In this document: positions 1 through 5,833 of the stretch, piece by piece
Numbering within the stretch: the first letter of the stretch is position 1
Layout of the letters: each line of letters starts with the position of its first letter
NCBI GenBank assembly: GCA_013044085.1
Contig: JABEVI010000004.1
Span: 1-6,940 of the forward strand
Length of the DNA: 6,940 nt
Direction: 5' to 3'
DNA from: Steroidobacteraceae bacterium
GTDB taxonomy: Bacteria; Pseudomonadota; Gammaproteobacteria; Steroidobacterales; Steroidobacteraceae
Notes under the pieces: generated by a model
Seen by the model: the letters and a program-made list of their open reading frames with translations, nothing else
The model's database searches: none
What the model was told of the DNA's origin: nothing
Program-made: the position numbers and the translations under genes

Positions 1-197
1 AGATCATTCACCATCGGCTTCTCCGGGATCCCCGGTGCGGTGGCGCGAGGATCGGCGCCTGCCGTCGGGAAGTTGGTAACTACGCCCTTTTGGTATCGGC
101 GTTCGGGATCGGGACTTGAGCCCCTGTTAATGCAACGTCCGGGCATCGGGCGCAACGCGGGTACCGATCCCCCGTGGGCTCAGGTAATGTCTCCTGC
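1..197. other. Left-edge region with no recognisable gene
   Basis: I do not recognise a gene here. One forward frame stays open from base 1 to 246, but its translation is Gly/Pro/Arg-rich and overlaps ctaG out of frame, so it is probably chance. On the minus strand an ATG at 14-12 is preceded, six or seven bases upstream, by GGAGA (complement of 20-24), so a divergent gene could begin here and leave the window after four codons. A weak plus-strand promoter for ctaG is possible: TTCGGG, 17 bases, then TGTTAA near 125. The short palindrome GGGATCCC lies at 25-32. None of these is secure. Confidence 0.3.
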
Positions 198-1028
198 ATG
201 GACCTGCTGTACGGCCTGCTGCCCTGGGAATTCTCGCCAACCGTGATCCTCGTCGTCGCCGCGACCGCGATCGCCTACGGGCGTGGGTCGATCCGGCGAC
301 CCTGCGGAGTGTGGCGGCAGATCGCTTTCTGGAGCGGTTTGGCGCTCATCTATATCGCCTTGCAGACGCAGGTGGACTACTACGCCGAGCGGGAATTCTT
401 CATACATCGACTGCAGCATTTGGTGCTGCACCATCTCGGTCCGTTCCTGATCATGCTTGCCTCCCCCGGCCCGGCGTTGCGCGCCGCGCTGCCGCTCGCA
501 TGGAGAATCCGGCTTCGGCGTGGTTTCTCGCGACTGCCGGCGCTGCGCATCCTTCTCGACGTGCTGTTGAATCCATGGGTGGCGGCGTTCATGTTCTTCG
601 GGATCATCTACCTGTGGCTGTGGCCTTCACTGCATTTCATCGCGATGCTCGACTGGCGGATCTACCGGCTCATGAATTGGAGCGTCACGGTGGATGGTCT
701 GTTGTTCTGGTGGCTCGTGCTGGACCGACGTCCCCATCCGCCTGCGCGGCTCGCGCCCGGGGTGCGGGTGTTCATCTCACTGATCGTCGCGGTGCCGCAG
801 ATCCTGATCGGCGCCTACATCACCTTCACGCGCCGCGATCTGTTCCCGCTCTACGATCTGTGCGGGCGCGCGTTCGCCGGCATCAGTGCGCTGCGCTCGC
901 AACAGATCGGCGGCCTCATCTTGTGGATTCCGAGTGCGATGATGAGCGTGCTCGGCGCGCTCGTCGCCATGAGCCACTGGATTTCATTGTCCTCGCGCGG
1001 CCGGCTGAGGGGCAGGCGAGCGGCCTAG
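198..1028 (+). CDS. ctaG: CtaG-type cytochrome c oxidase assembly factor (caa3_CtaG family)
   Basis: This is a multipass inner-membrane protein of the caa3_CtaG family, which helps copper reach cytochrome c oxidase. Counting from a GTG at 174, hydrophobic helices lie at about 20-36, 50-64, 83-97, 134-151, 170-184, 198-215 and 246-268. The His-rich motif HRLQHLVLHH (78-87) precedes a conserved-looking LASPGPAL segment, and near the C terminus is QQIGGLILWIP (243-253), typical of the family. The Arg-rich tail is probably cytoplasmic. I prefer the ATG at 198 (276 residues) over the GTG at 174, because AGGTAA lies ten bases upstream and family members usually begin close to the LLPWEFSPT segment. 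The gene converges on pcuAC with only 10 bases between the stops. It is not the unrelated CtaG/Cox11 copper protein, which has one membrane anchor. Confidence 0.88.
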   Translation: MDLLYGLLPWEFSPTVILVVAATAIAYGRGSIRRPCGVWRQIAFWSGLALIYIALQTQVDYYAEREFFIHRLQHLVLHHLGPFLIMLASPGPALRAALPLAWRIRLRRGFSRLPALRILLDVLLNPWVAAFMFFGIIYLWLWPSLHFIAMLDWRIYRLMNWSVTVDGLLFWWLVLDRRPHPPARLAPGVRVFISLIVAVPQILIGAYITFTRRDLFPLYDLCGRAFAGISALRSQQIGGLILWIPSAMMSVLGALVAMSHWISLSSRGRLRGRRAA

Positions 1029-1038
1029 GCGGCACCGT

Positions 1039-1482
1039 TCAACGATCGCCGCTCGCGTTCGCCGGCCTTGCCAGGAATTCGACCGTTTCGCGGCTGCCGT
1101 CGGCGAACAGCAAGGTCAATTTCACGTGGTCCCCGGGCTTGATGGGGCGCAGGGGGTGCATCAGCATCATGTGATAGCCCCCGGGGGAGAGGGATGCCGT
1201 GCCGTGCGCCGGCACGGTCAAGCGTCGAACCATGGTCATGCGCGACATGCCCCCGGTGGTCACGCTCCGGTGCAGCATGACCGCCCGGTACGCGGCGCTG
1301 AGTGCGCCGACCAGCGCAATGGGTTTGTCGCCTTGGTTCTCGAGTCTCGCGTAGCCTGCGGCCGGCAATCCCTCCGGCAGTACGCGTATCCAGGCGTGCC
1401 GTACCTGCAGCGTGGCGGCAGAGACGGATGCCGCGACCAAAAGCATCGTGGTCGCGGACAGTCCGCGCAGGAACTTGTTCAT
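1039..1482 (-). CDS. Periplasmic copper chaperone PCu(A)C (DUF461 family)
   Basis: This 147-residue protein is exported by a Sec signal peptide (positive MNKFLR, hydrophobic core, likely cleavage after SAA near residue 23). The mature part is one beta-sandwich domain. The copper-binding pattern H-x10-M-x21-H-x-M is matched exactly by H71, M82, H104 and M106, the last two inside GGYHMMLM. Proteins of this family hold Cu(I) in the periplasm and pass it to the Cu(A) site of cytochrome oxidase, directly or through Sco. The start is well supported: GGAG lies about eight bases upstream, and the ATG overlaps the sco stop codon as ATGA, which suggests translational coupling. Other Met and His residues (M79, M84, M107, M108, H109) crowd the site and may add copper capacity; that is inference. 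Confidence 0.93.
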   Translation of the reverse strand: MNKFLRGLSATTMLLVAASVSAATLQVRHAWIRVLPEGLPAAGYARLENQGDKPIALVGALSAAYRAVMLHRSVTTGGMSRMTMVRRLTVPAHGTASLSPGGYHMMLMHPLRPIKPGDHVKLTLLFADGSRETVEFLARPANASGDR

Positions 1483-2102
1483 GATGGTTGCTCCGGGCCG
1501 ATGAGGATTCGCAGGTCATGGACGATATCGGCGTTGCTGTCGGCCGGACTGGCCAGCAAACGCGCGCGTCCGCGCCGATCGAAGACGTAGATCGCGGAAC
1601 TGTGGTTGACCTCATACGCGCCGTTGCCGAGGTCCTGCCCGCGGTTGAAGGCCATGCGGTAGCGCTTGGCGAGGGTTTCGATCTCGCTCATGGTGCCGGT
1701 CAAGCCGACCGCCCGGGAGTCGAAGGCGGCGGCATACCGGCCGACGACGGTCGGGGTGTCGCGCGCCGGATCGATGCTGACGAACAAGATGCGCACCTCT
1801 CGCGCCAGGGGCCCGAGCTTCTGCATCACCAGGTGCAGATGGGTCATCGTCAGCGGGCAGGCGTCGGGACAGTGCGTGTAGCCGAAATAGAGAACCACCA
1901 CCTTGCCGAGGAAATTGCGTTGTGTGACGGTGCTACCCTGGCCATTCAACAGGTGAAAGCGCAGGTCCGGCAGGTGCCCGCGAACGTCAGTGAGCCGCCA
2001 AGCCGTCGGCTTATGCGCGCTGCAGGCGCTGAGCAGCGCGAGCAGGACCGGCCATAGCACGTTCCGGCTTGCCCGCCGGCGGGAGTATGCGAGTGGTGTC
2101 AT
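1479..2102 (-). CDS. Sco1/SenC-family copper-binding lipoprotein
   Basis: This is a thioredoxin-fold protein of the SCO1/SenC/PrrC family, which loads or reduces the Cu(A) site of cytochrome c oxidase. In the longest version (225 residues from the GTG at 2156), the metal and redox motif is YTHCPDACP, with C96 and C100, and the third ligand is H185 in VNHSS. SIDPARDTP (127-135) is another family landmark. A lipobox LSAC (42-45) predicts a lipid anchor on C45, so the domain faces the periplasm. Three starts are possible: GTG 2156, ATG 2138 and ATG 2102. None has a clear ribosome site. I chose 2102 because it gives a normal lipoprotein signal (n-region with RRR, Cys at 27). It is the first gene of an operon with pcuAC, which it overlaps by four bases. 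Confidence 0.9.
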   Translation of the reverse strand: MTPLAYSRRRASRNVLWPVLLALLSACSAHKPTAWRLTDVRGHLPDLRFHLLNGQGSTVTQRNFLGKVVVLYFGYTHCPDACPLTMTHLHLVMQKLGPLAREVRILFVSIDPARDTPTVVGRYAAAFDSRAVGLTGTMSEIETLAKRYRMAFNRGQDLGNGAYEVNHSSAIYVFDRRGRARLLASPADSNADIVHDLRILIGPEQPS

Positions 2103-2156
2103 CGGTGTCGTGCGAGGATACGCCTGTCGGTGCTTCATGGGGTAATGTGGCTTCAC

Positions 2157-2168
2157 CGCTGCGCAGCG
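2157..2168. repeat. 12-bp perfect palindrome in the sco/ldt intergenic region
   Basis: CGCTGCGCAGCG is its own reverse complement. It is directly followed by the palindrome ATCATGAT (2169-2176), which runs into the self-complementary -10 box. It lies just downstream of the predicted minus-strand start point and immediately before the GTG at 2156, so it could be an operator for sco or form a small hairpin at the 5' end of its mRNA. It could also be chance in GC-rich DNA. Confidence 0.4.
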
Positions 2169-2174
2169 ATCATG

Positions 2175-2182
2175 ATTATAAT
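2175..2182. promoter_or_regulatory. Self-complementary -10 element shared by divergent sco and ldt promoters
   Basis: ATTATAAT reads the same on both strands, so a perfect TATAAT -10 box occurs on the plus strand at 2177-2182 and on the minus strand at 2180-2175. The surrounding DNA is GC-rich, which makes it stand out. The -35 boxes are weak: CAATCG at 17-bp spacing on the minus strand, and no good match on the plus strand. A plus-strand start about seven bases past the box would fall on or next to the ldt ATG at 2189. Confidence 0.5.
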
Positions 2183-2188
2183 TGACCG

Positions 2189-2728
2189 ATGAACATGCGA
2201 TTGCGCTTCCGCTCGGGCGTGCCGGCCGGAGCCGGTCTTGGTTGGATTCTCAGTGCGCTGGTCTGCGCGGCGCCGGTGCTCGCGGCGCCCATGACGGCGC
2301 ATTGGTATGCGAACCGCATCGTCGTGCGCAAGGCCGCCCATGAGCTCTACCTTTATCATGGCAAACAGTTGCTGGGCGCCTATCCGATAGAGCTCGGCCT
2401 GGATCCGCACGGGCCGAAGGAGCGGGAAGATGATTTCCGGACTCCGGAAGGGCGTTATGTGCTCGGCAGGCGTGACCCGCACAGCGATTATTTCCTCTCC
2501 ATCCAGGTGTCCTATCCGAACGAGCGGGATCTGGCGCGCGCCAAGCGCCACCATTGGGTCCCGGGTGACGACATCATGATTCACGGGACGCCGAACACAC
2601 CGCGCTATCCGGCCGCCTACTACCGGACGCAGAACTGGACCAATGGGTGTATCGCCCTGTCCGATTCGAACATGATCGAGGTGTGGATGCGGACCCGGCC
2701 GGGCATTCCGATCGACATCTACCCTTAG
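2189..2728 (+). CDS. Exported L,D-transpeptidase (YkuD domain)
   Basis: This 179-residue protein has a Sec signal (RLRFR, hydrophobic core 11-32, likely cleavage near VLAA at 30-33) and then one YkuD catalytic domain. Landmarks are DFRTPEGRY (82-90), MIHGTPN (130-136, H132) and WTNGCIALS (150-158, with C154 as the likely nucleophile). The family cross-links or modifies peptidoglycan through meso-diaminopimelate, or attaches proteins to it. The classical motif has His before Gly-Cys; here it is Asn152, as I recall from the W-T-x-G-C-I-A branch. No extra peptidoglycan-binding domain is present. No Shine-Dalgarno sequence precedes the ATG; the -10 box is so close that the mRNA may be leaderless. 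An ATG at 2195 is an alternative start. ppnN follows 19 bases downstream and is probably cotranscribed. Confidence 0.88.
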   Translation: MNMRLRFRSGVPAGAGLGWILSALVCAAPVLAAPMTAHWYANRIVVRKAAHELYLYHGKQLLGAYPIELGLDPHGPKEREDDFRTPEGRYVLGRRDPHSDYFLSIQVSYPNERDLARAKRHHWVPGDDIMIHGTPNTPRYPAAYYRTQNWTNGCIALSDSNMIEVWMRTRPGIPIDIYP

Positions 2729-2747
2729 AGATCCGGACCGAGCGCAC

Positions 2748-4133
2748 GTGGAAACCGAAATCCTCTCCTCGGACGTCGTCAATGCGCGGGTCGCCCCCAA
2801 GGGCAGTCTGGAACACCTGTCGCAGCATGAGATCGCCAAACTCCTCGATGCCGGCCAAGGCGGGCTGTATCCGCTGTTCCGCAAGTGTGCCCTGGCGGTC
2901 CTGAACTCGGGCGGCAAGATCGACGACTCGCGGGTGATCCTGGAGAAGTACCGGGATTTCGACGTCAGCATCGTGCGCGAAGCCTGGGGCATCAAGCTCG
3001 AGATCCAGAACGCGCCGGCGAGCGCTTTCGTCGACGGCGTGATGATTCGCGGCATCAAGGAGCATCTGTTCGCGGTGCTTCGCGATGTGGTCTTCATTTC
3101 CAACGAGATCGTCGAGAGCGGCAGGTTCAATCTGCTCGAATCGACCGGCATCACGAATGCGGTATTCCACATCCTGCGCAATGCGCGGGTGCTCGAGCCG
3201 CAGGTCAGGCCGAACCTGGTCGTGTGCTGGGGTGGGCACTCGATCGTCCGCGAGGAGTACGACTACACCAAGCGTGTCGGCTACGAACTCGGCCTGCGGG
3301 GAGCCGATGTCTGTACGGGTTGCGGTCCGGGCGCCATGAAAGGCCCGATGAAGGGCGCGACGATCGGGCACTCGAAGCAACGCATCACCCGCGGCAGGTA
3401 TCTTGGCCTGACAGAGCCCGGAATCATCGCGGCGGAGCCGCCGAATCCGATCGTGAGCCAGATGGTGATCATGCCGGACATCGAGAAGCGCCTGGAGGCT
3501 TTCGTCCGTCTCGGTCACGGCATCGTCGTCTTTCCGGGTGGCGCGGGCACGGCCGAGGAGATCCTCTATCTCCTCGGGATCCTGCTCGATCCGGCCAACC
3601 GCCAGCTGCCGTTCCCGGTGGTCTTCACCGGCCCCGCCGGCAGCGCGGAATACTTCCGGCAGATCGACGAGTTCATCGCCGCGACGCTCGGTGAGGCGGC
3701 GCGGTCGCGCTACCAGATCATTCTCGATGACCCCGCGGCGGTCGCGCGCGCGCTCATGCAAGGGCTCGCACAGGTCCGCGATCATCGCCGAGCGGTGAGT
3801 GATTCCTTCGGATTCAACTGGCTGCTGAAAATACCGTTGGAATTCCAGCGGCCCTTCGAGGTGACGCACGAGGCGATGCGCGCGCTGCGTCTCGCGCGTG
3901 ATCAACCGGTCCACGAACTCGCCGCCGATCTGCGCCGGGCGTTCTCCGGAATCGTCGCCGGCAACGTCAAGGAATACGGGATCAACGCGATCGAGCGCCA
4001 CGGGCCGTTCGATTTGCACGGGGAAGCCTCGATCATGGAGCCGCTCGATCGGCTGTTGCGCTCCTTCGTCGCGCAGCGGCGCATGAAGCTTGCGGGTGGC
4101 GAATACCGCCCCTGCTACCGTCTCGTCGCCTGA
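2748..4133 (+). CDS. ppnN: Nucleotide 5'-monophosphate nucleosidase PpnN (YgdH family)
   Basis: This 461-residue cytosolic enzyme cleaves the N-glycosidic bond of purine and pyrimidine nucleoside monophosphates, giving the base and ribose 5-phosphate; E. coli PpnN is controlled by (p)ppGpp. The match to the 454-residue E. coli protein, recalled from memory, is clear throughout. The N-terminal domain covers about 15-150 (YPLFRKCALAVLNSGG, FVDG, ILRNAR). The central LOG/Rossmann domain covers about 155-340, with VVCWGGHSI, CTGCGPGAMKGPMKGA, MPDIEKRLEAFVR and the signature PGGAGTAEE (263-271). The C-terminal domain has DQPVHELAADLRRAFSGIVA and FVAQRRMKL. The start is a GTG with only a weak ribosome site (GGA/GAG upstream), and no ATG occurs before residue 99. 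The gene follows the L,D-transpeptidase gene by 19 bases and ends in a stop-codon hairpin. Confidence 0.96.
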   Translation: METEILSSDVVNARVAPKGSLEHLSQHEIAKLLDAGQGGLYPLFRKCALAVLNSGGKIDDSRVILEKYRDFDVSIVREAWGIKLEIQNAPASAFVDGVMIRGIKEHLFAVLRDVVFISNEIVESGRFNLLESTGITNAVFHILRNARVLEPQVRPNLVVCWGGHSIVREEYDYTKRVGYELGLRGADVCTGCGPGAMKGPMKGATIGHSKQRITRGRYLGLTEPGIIAAEPPNPIVSQMVIMPDIEKRLEAFVRLGHGIVVFPGGAGTAEEILYLLGILLDPANRQLPFPVVFTGPAGSAEYFRQIDEFIAATLGEAARSRYQIILDDPAAVARALMQGLAQVRDHRRAVSDSFGFNWLLKIPLEFQRPFEVTHEAMRALRLARDQPVHELAADLRRAFSGIVAGNVKEYGINAIERHGPFDLHGEASIMEPLDRLLRSFVAQRRMKLAGGEYRPCYRLVA

Positions 4134-4143
4134 GGGCGATTTA
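4126..4143 (+). terminator. Small hairpin spanning the ppnN stop codon
   Basis: TCGCC (4126-4130) pairs with GGCGA (4135-4139) around the loop TGAG, which contains the TGA stop; a G-T pair could add one more step. TTTAA follows at once, so it may be a weak intrinsic terminator. The stem is only five or six pairs and the T run is short. Confidence 0.4.
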
Positions 4144-4181
4144 ACTTACCGTGTCGGCCTCTGAGAGGCGCATCGCAATGC

Positions 4182-4246
4182 TCACCGGACGGCGGTGACG
4201 TGGCCGCTCCCCCTGTGACACAGTTCCTGTCGGTCACCGCCGGCGG
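4182..4246 (+). repeat. Nested inverted repeats upstream of the 73-residue protein gene
   Basis: Several symmetric elements lie close together. The largest is a perfect 10-bp inverted repeat, CGGCGGTGAC (4190-4199) and GTCACCGCCG (4233-4242), with 33 bases between the arms. Inside it is CTGTG-A-CACAG (4213-4223). The arms also take part in smaller alternatives: TCACCG/CGGTGA (4182-4187 and 4193-4198) and the palindrome CCGCCGGCGG (4237-4246). These shapes exclude one another, as expected of a switching leader or overlapping operator sites. The repeats end 25 bases before the ribosome site of the next gene. Confidence 0.45.
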
Positions 4247-4270
4247 GACTTAACGTGAAATCGTCCAAAC

Positions 4271-4275
4271 AGGTG
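4271..4275 (+). promoter_or_regulatory. Ribosome binding site deciding the start at 4282
   Basis: AGGTG lies six bases before the ATG at 4282. The upstream in-frame GTG at 4255 has no comparable site, so this favours the shorter product. Confidence 0.6.
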
Positions 4276-4281
4276 TTTCCG

Positions 4282-4503
4282 ATGAGCGACATCAAACCCA
4301 GGTCCCGTTTTCGCGGCATCGATCGCCGCGCTCCAAGTCCCCCGCCCGGGCAAGAGCGCGGTGACGAGGCGTATGCCGAACCGCTGAAGCGTGGCGCGAA
4401 GATGGGTGGGCGCCATGCGGCGATCACCAACGATCTGTACAACTGGCACAGCTACAAGAACTGGGCCGACAAGATGCGCACCAGTTGGAACGAGAAGAAA
4501 TAG
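4282..4503 (+). CDS. Hypothetical 73-residue basic protein
   Basis: I do not recognise this protein. It is small, without a signal peptide or membrane helix, and positively charged. The first half (1-45) is rich in Arg, Pro and Gly, including RSRFRGIDRR and PSPPPG, and looks disordered. The second half (about 48-70) is aromatic, with TNDLYNWHSYKNW and three tryptophans (W55, W61, W69), and ends in NEKK. This suggests a tail plus a short folded or binding segment, perhaps for nucleic acid; that is inference only. It is likely real: AGGTG is well placed before ATG 4282 and the composition changes from linker-like to ordered. A longer form from GTG 4255 would add nine residues. It stands alone between ppnN and the FKBP gene, with structured DNA upstream. 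Confidence 0.6.
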   Translation: MSDIKPRSRFRGIDRRAPSPPPGQERGDEAYAEPLKRGAKMGGRHAAITNDLYNWHSYKNWADKMRTSWNEKK

Positions 4504-4515
4504 CGCTCGAGTGCC

Positions 4516-4528
4516 CCGCCGTCGGCGG
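4516..4528 (+). terminator. Possible short terminator hairpin after the 73-residue protein gene
   Basis: CCGCC (4516-4520) and GGCGG (4524-4528) pair around GTC, 13 bases after the stop codon. No T run follows, so it may only slow RNA polymerase or protect the mRNA end. Confidence 0.25.
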
Positions 4529-4587
4529 CTGAAGTTGTGATCGCACTCACGCCTGTGGGCAATGGCGGCGGCTATCATCCGGGCCCT

Positions 4588-4791
4588 ATGGAGCGAGCGC
4601 TGCAGTTGCTGGACGAGATGGACGACTTGTTCGGCGTGCTCCGGTACCGAATGCTCGGTCTGTTCGCCTGGCTGCCCCGTCGACGGTCACTCGCGCTAGA
4701 CTGCACAATCAGTCAACCGCGAAGGGACTTCGATGCGCCGATGGATGCTGCCTTGGTTGTTTTGCGGGCTGATCACAGCCTGCCACGGTAG
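4588..4791 (+). CDS. Possible very small protein overlapping the FKBP gene start
   Basis: A 67-codon frame begins with ATG 4588. Its first 30 residues, starting MERALQLLDEMDD and running through LFGVLRYRMLGLFAWLP, would form an amphipathic to hydrophobic helix, which is more protein-like than the usual out-of-frame noise here. After about residue 45 it becomes nondescript and overlaps the FKBP gene by 59 bases in another frame. There is no Shine-Dalgarno site, though a TATCAT -10-like box lies at 4573-4578. I do not recognise a family. It may be a genuine small gene, a remnant, or chance. Confidence 0.22.
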   Translation: MERALQLLDEMDDLFGVLRYRMLGLFAWLPRRRSLALDCTISQPRRDFDAPMDAALVVLRADHSLPR

Positions 4792-5167
4792 GCCGGCCCA
4801 CCTTGCGAGAGCGACGGCGGCGCCCGTCACGCTGAAAATCCTCGATCTGCGCCGTGGAGAGGGTGCGCCGATCCACGCCGGAGAGACGGCCGTCGTCGAC
4901 TACACGGGCTGGATCTATGACCCGTCGGCACCGCAGGACAAAGGCCGTCAATTCGACAGCTCGCTCGGGCGCGCTCCGCTCAGCTTCAAACTCGGCGCCG
5001 GGCGCGTGATCAAGGGATGGGACGAGGGCTTGGTCGGCATGCGCGTCGGCGGGCGCCGACGACTGGTGATCCCGCCGGCTCTCGCTTACGGCGAGCGCGG
5101 TGCGCAGGGCGTGATTCCCCCCAATGCCACACTGCTGTTCGAGGTCGAGCTGGTCGGCATCCAATGA
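4733..5167 (+). CDS. FKBP-type peptidyl-prolyl cis-trans isomerase, lipoprotein
   Basis: This 144-residue protein has a short signal ending in the lipobox ITAC (14-17), so it is probably lipid-anchored at C17 and acts in the periplasm as a prolyl isomerase and folding helper. One FKBP domain spans about 32-144. Residues matching the FKBP12 active site are Y57 (VVDYTGW), F74 and D75 (FDSS), W96 (VIKGWDEGLVGM, 92-103), Y119 (LAYGERG) and F136. IPPNATLLFEVELVGI closes the domain. Between the second strand and FDSS is a slightly longer loop, IYDPSAPQDKGRQ. The start is secure: AAGGGA at 4722-4727 lies five bases before the ATG. The stop overlaps the start of the hydrolase gene as ATGA, so the two are probably translated together. 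Confidence 0.93.
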   Translation: MRRWMLPWLFCGLITACHGRPAHLARATAAPVTLKILDLRRGEGAPIHAGETAVVDYTGWIYDPSAPQDKGRQFDSSLGRAPLSFKLGAGRVIKGWDEGLVGMRVGGRRRLVIPPALAYGERGAQGVIPPNATLLFEVELVGIQ

Positions 5168-5799
5168 ACGCGCAGATCCCGGGCGCGGAATTCCTCATGA
5201 TCGATGGACCCGCAGGACCCCTGGAGGCGGTCATCGAGGACCCTGGCGGTGAGGGCGGTGCCTACGCGCTGGTTTGTCACCCACATCCTCTGTTCGGTGG
5301 CACGATGGACAACAAGGTGGTCACCACAGTCGCGCGTGCGCTGCGCGCGGGCGCGCTACCGACCGTGCGCTTCAATTTTCGCGGCGTTGGCGCGAGCTTG
5401 GGTACCTACGCCGATGGCCTTGGTGAAACCGAGGACGCGATGGCCGTTGCCGACTGGGGGCGGCGCCGGTGGCCCGGCAGGCCGTTGGTGCTGGCGGGGT
5501 TTTCTTTCGGTGCCTACGTTGCGATGCGCGCCGCGCAGCGTCTTGCGGTGGAGCGGATGATTCTGATTGCGCCACCCATCGGCCGCTTCGACTTCTCGAC
5601 GCTCGCCGGGCCGGATTGTCCCTGGGTGGTGGTTCAAGGCGATGCGGACGAGGTCGTCGACCCTCGAGCCGTCGAATCCTGGGCTAAGACCGTCAAACCG
5701 GCGCCGATTCTGCGCCTAATCCCCGGCGTGGGGCATTTCTTCCACGGCCGCCTGGTCGATCTGCGCGATGAAGTGATCGGCGCAATCCGGAGCGCCTGA
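5164..5799 (+). CDS. Alpha/beta hydrolase (COG2945 / KANL3-Tex30-like)
   Basis: This 211-residue single-domain alpha/beta hydrolase has no signal peptide, so it is cytosolic. Landmarks are CHPHPLFGGTMDNKVV (38-53), RFNFRGVGASLG (69-80), the nucleophile elbow GFSFGA with S114, GDADEVVDP (159-167) with D162 as the likely acid, and GHFFHG (190-195) with H191 as the catalytic His. The HPHPxxGG opening and FNFRGVGxSxG are hallmarks of the COG2945 group, whose substrates are largely unknown; esterase or dienelactone hydrolase-like activity is plausible. The frame continues upstream inside the FKBP gene, but I take the ATG at 5164 because it overlaps the FKBP TGA by four bases and gives the normal family length. 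Its 3' end lies in a hairpin shared with the converging HU gene. Confidence 0.9.
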   Translation: MNAQIPGAEFLMIDGPAGPLEAVIEDPGGEGGAYALVCHPHPLFGGTMDNKVVTTVARALRAGALPTVRFNFRGVGASLGTYADGLGETEDAMAVADWGRRRWPGRPLVLAGFSFGAYVAMRAAQRLAVERMILIAPPIGRFDFSTLAGPDCPWVVVQGDADEVVDPRAVESWAKTVKPAPILRLIPGVGHFFHGRLVDLRDEVIGAIRSA

Positions 5800-5819
5800 G
5801 GCGCGTCAGCCGCTCCGGA
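5786..5819. terminator. Hairpin between the convergent hydrolase and HU genes
   Basis: TCCGGAGCG (5786-5794) pairs perfectly with CGCTCCGGA (5811-5819). One C-C mismatch further in, CTGA (5796-5799) pairs with TCAG (5806-5809), closing a six-base loop. The structure covers the last hydrolase codons and the TGA at 5797-5799. An alternative hairpin, GCGCC-TGA-GGCGC (5792-5804), puts that stop in its loop. No T run follows on either strand, so it may be a bidirectional, Rho-assisted or mRNA-stabilising end. Confidence 0.55.
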
Positions 5820-5833
5820 CCGATCAGTGCGTC

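Noticed and set aside
311..1174. Plus-strand ORF of 287 codons overlapping ctaG and pcuAC
   Set aside because: It is out of frame with ctaG, has Arg/Ala-rich low-complexity translation, and spans the convergent junction of two solid genes.
1025..1615. Minus-strand ORF overlapping pcuAC and the end of sco
   Set aside because: It is a frame-shifted shadow of pcuAC, which carries the exact copper-binding motif and signal peptide.
2574..4019. Long minus-strand ORF (481 codons) opposite ppnN, and another at 2153-3181
   Set aside because: Both lie antisense to well-conserved genes, are rich in Arg, Asp and His repeats typical of GC-rich antisense frames, and show no domain motif.
4213..4223. CTGTGACACAG as a CRP or FNR operator
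   Set aside because: The half-sites are too close together (one central base) to match the CRP spacing; I keep it only as part of the nested repeats.
5017..5163. N-terminal extension of the hydrolase frame into the FKBP gene
   Set aside because: The 49 extra residues are Arg-rich shadow sequence of FKBP; the ATG at 5164 overlaps the FKBP stop and gives the normal family length.
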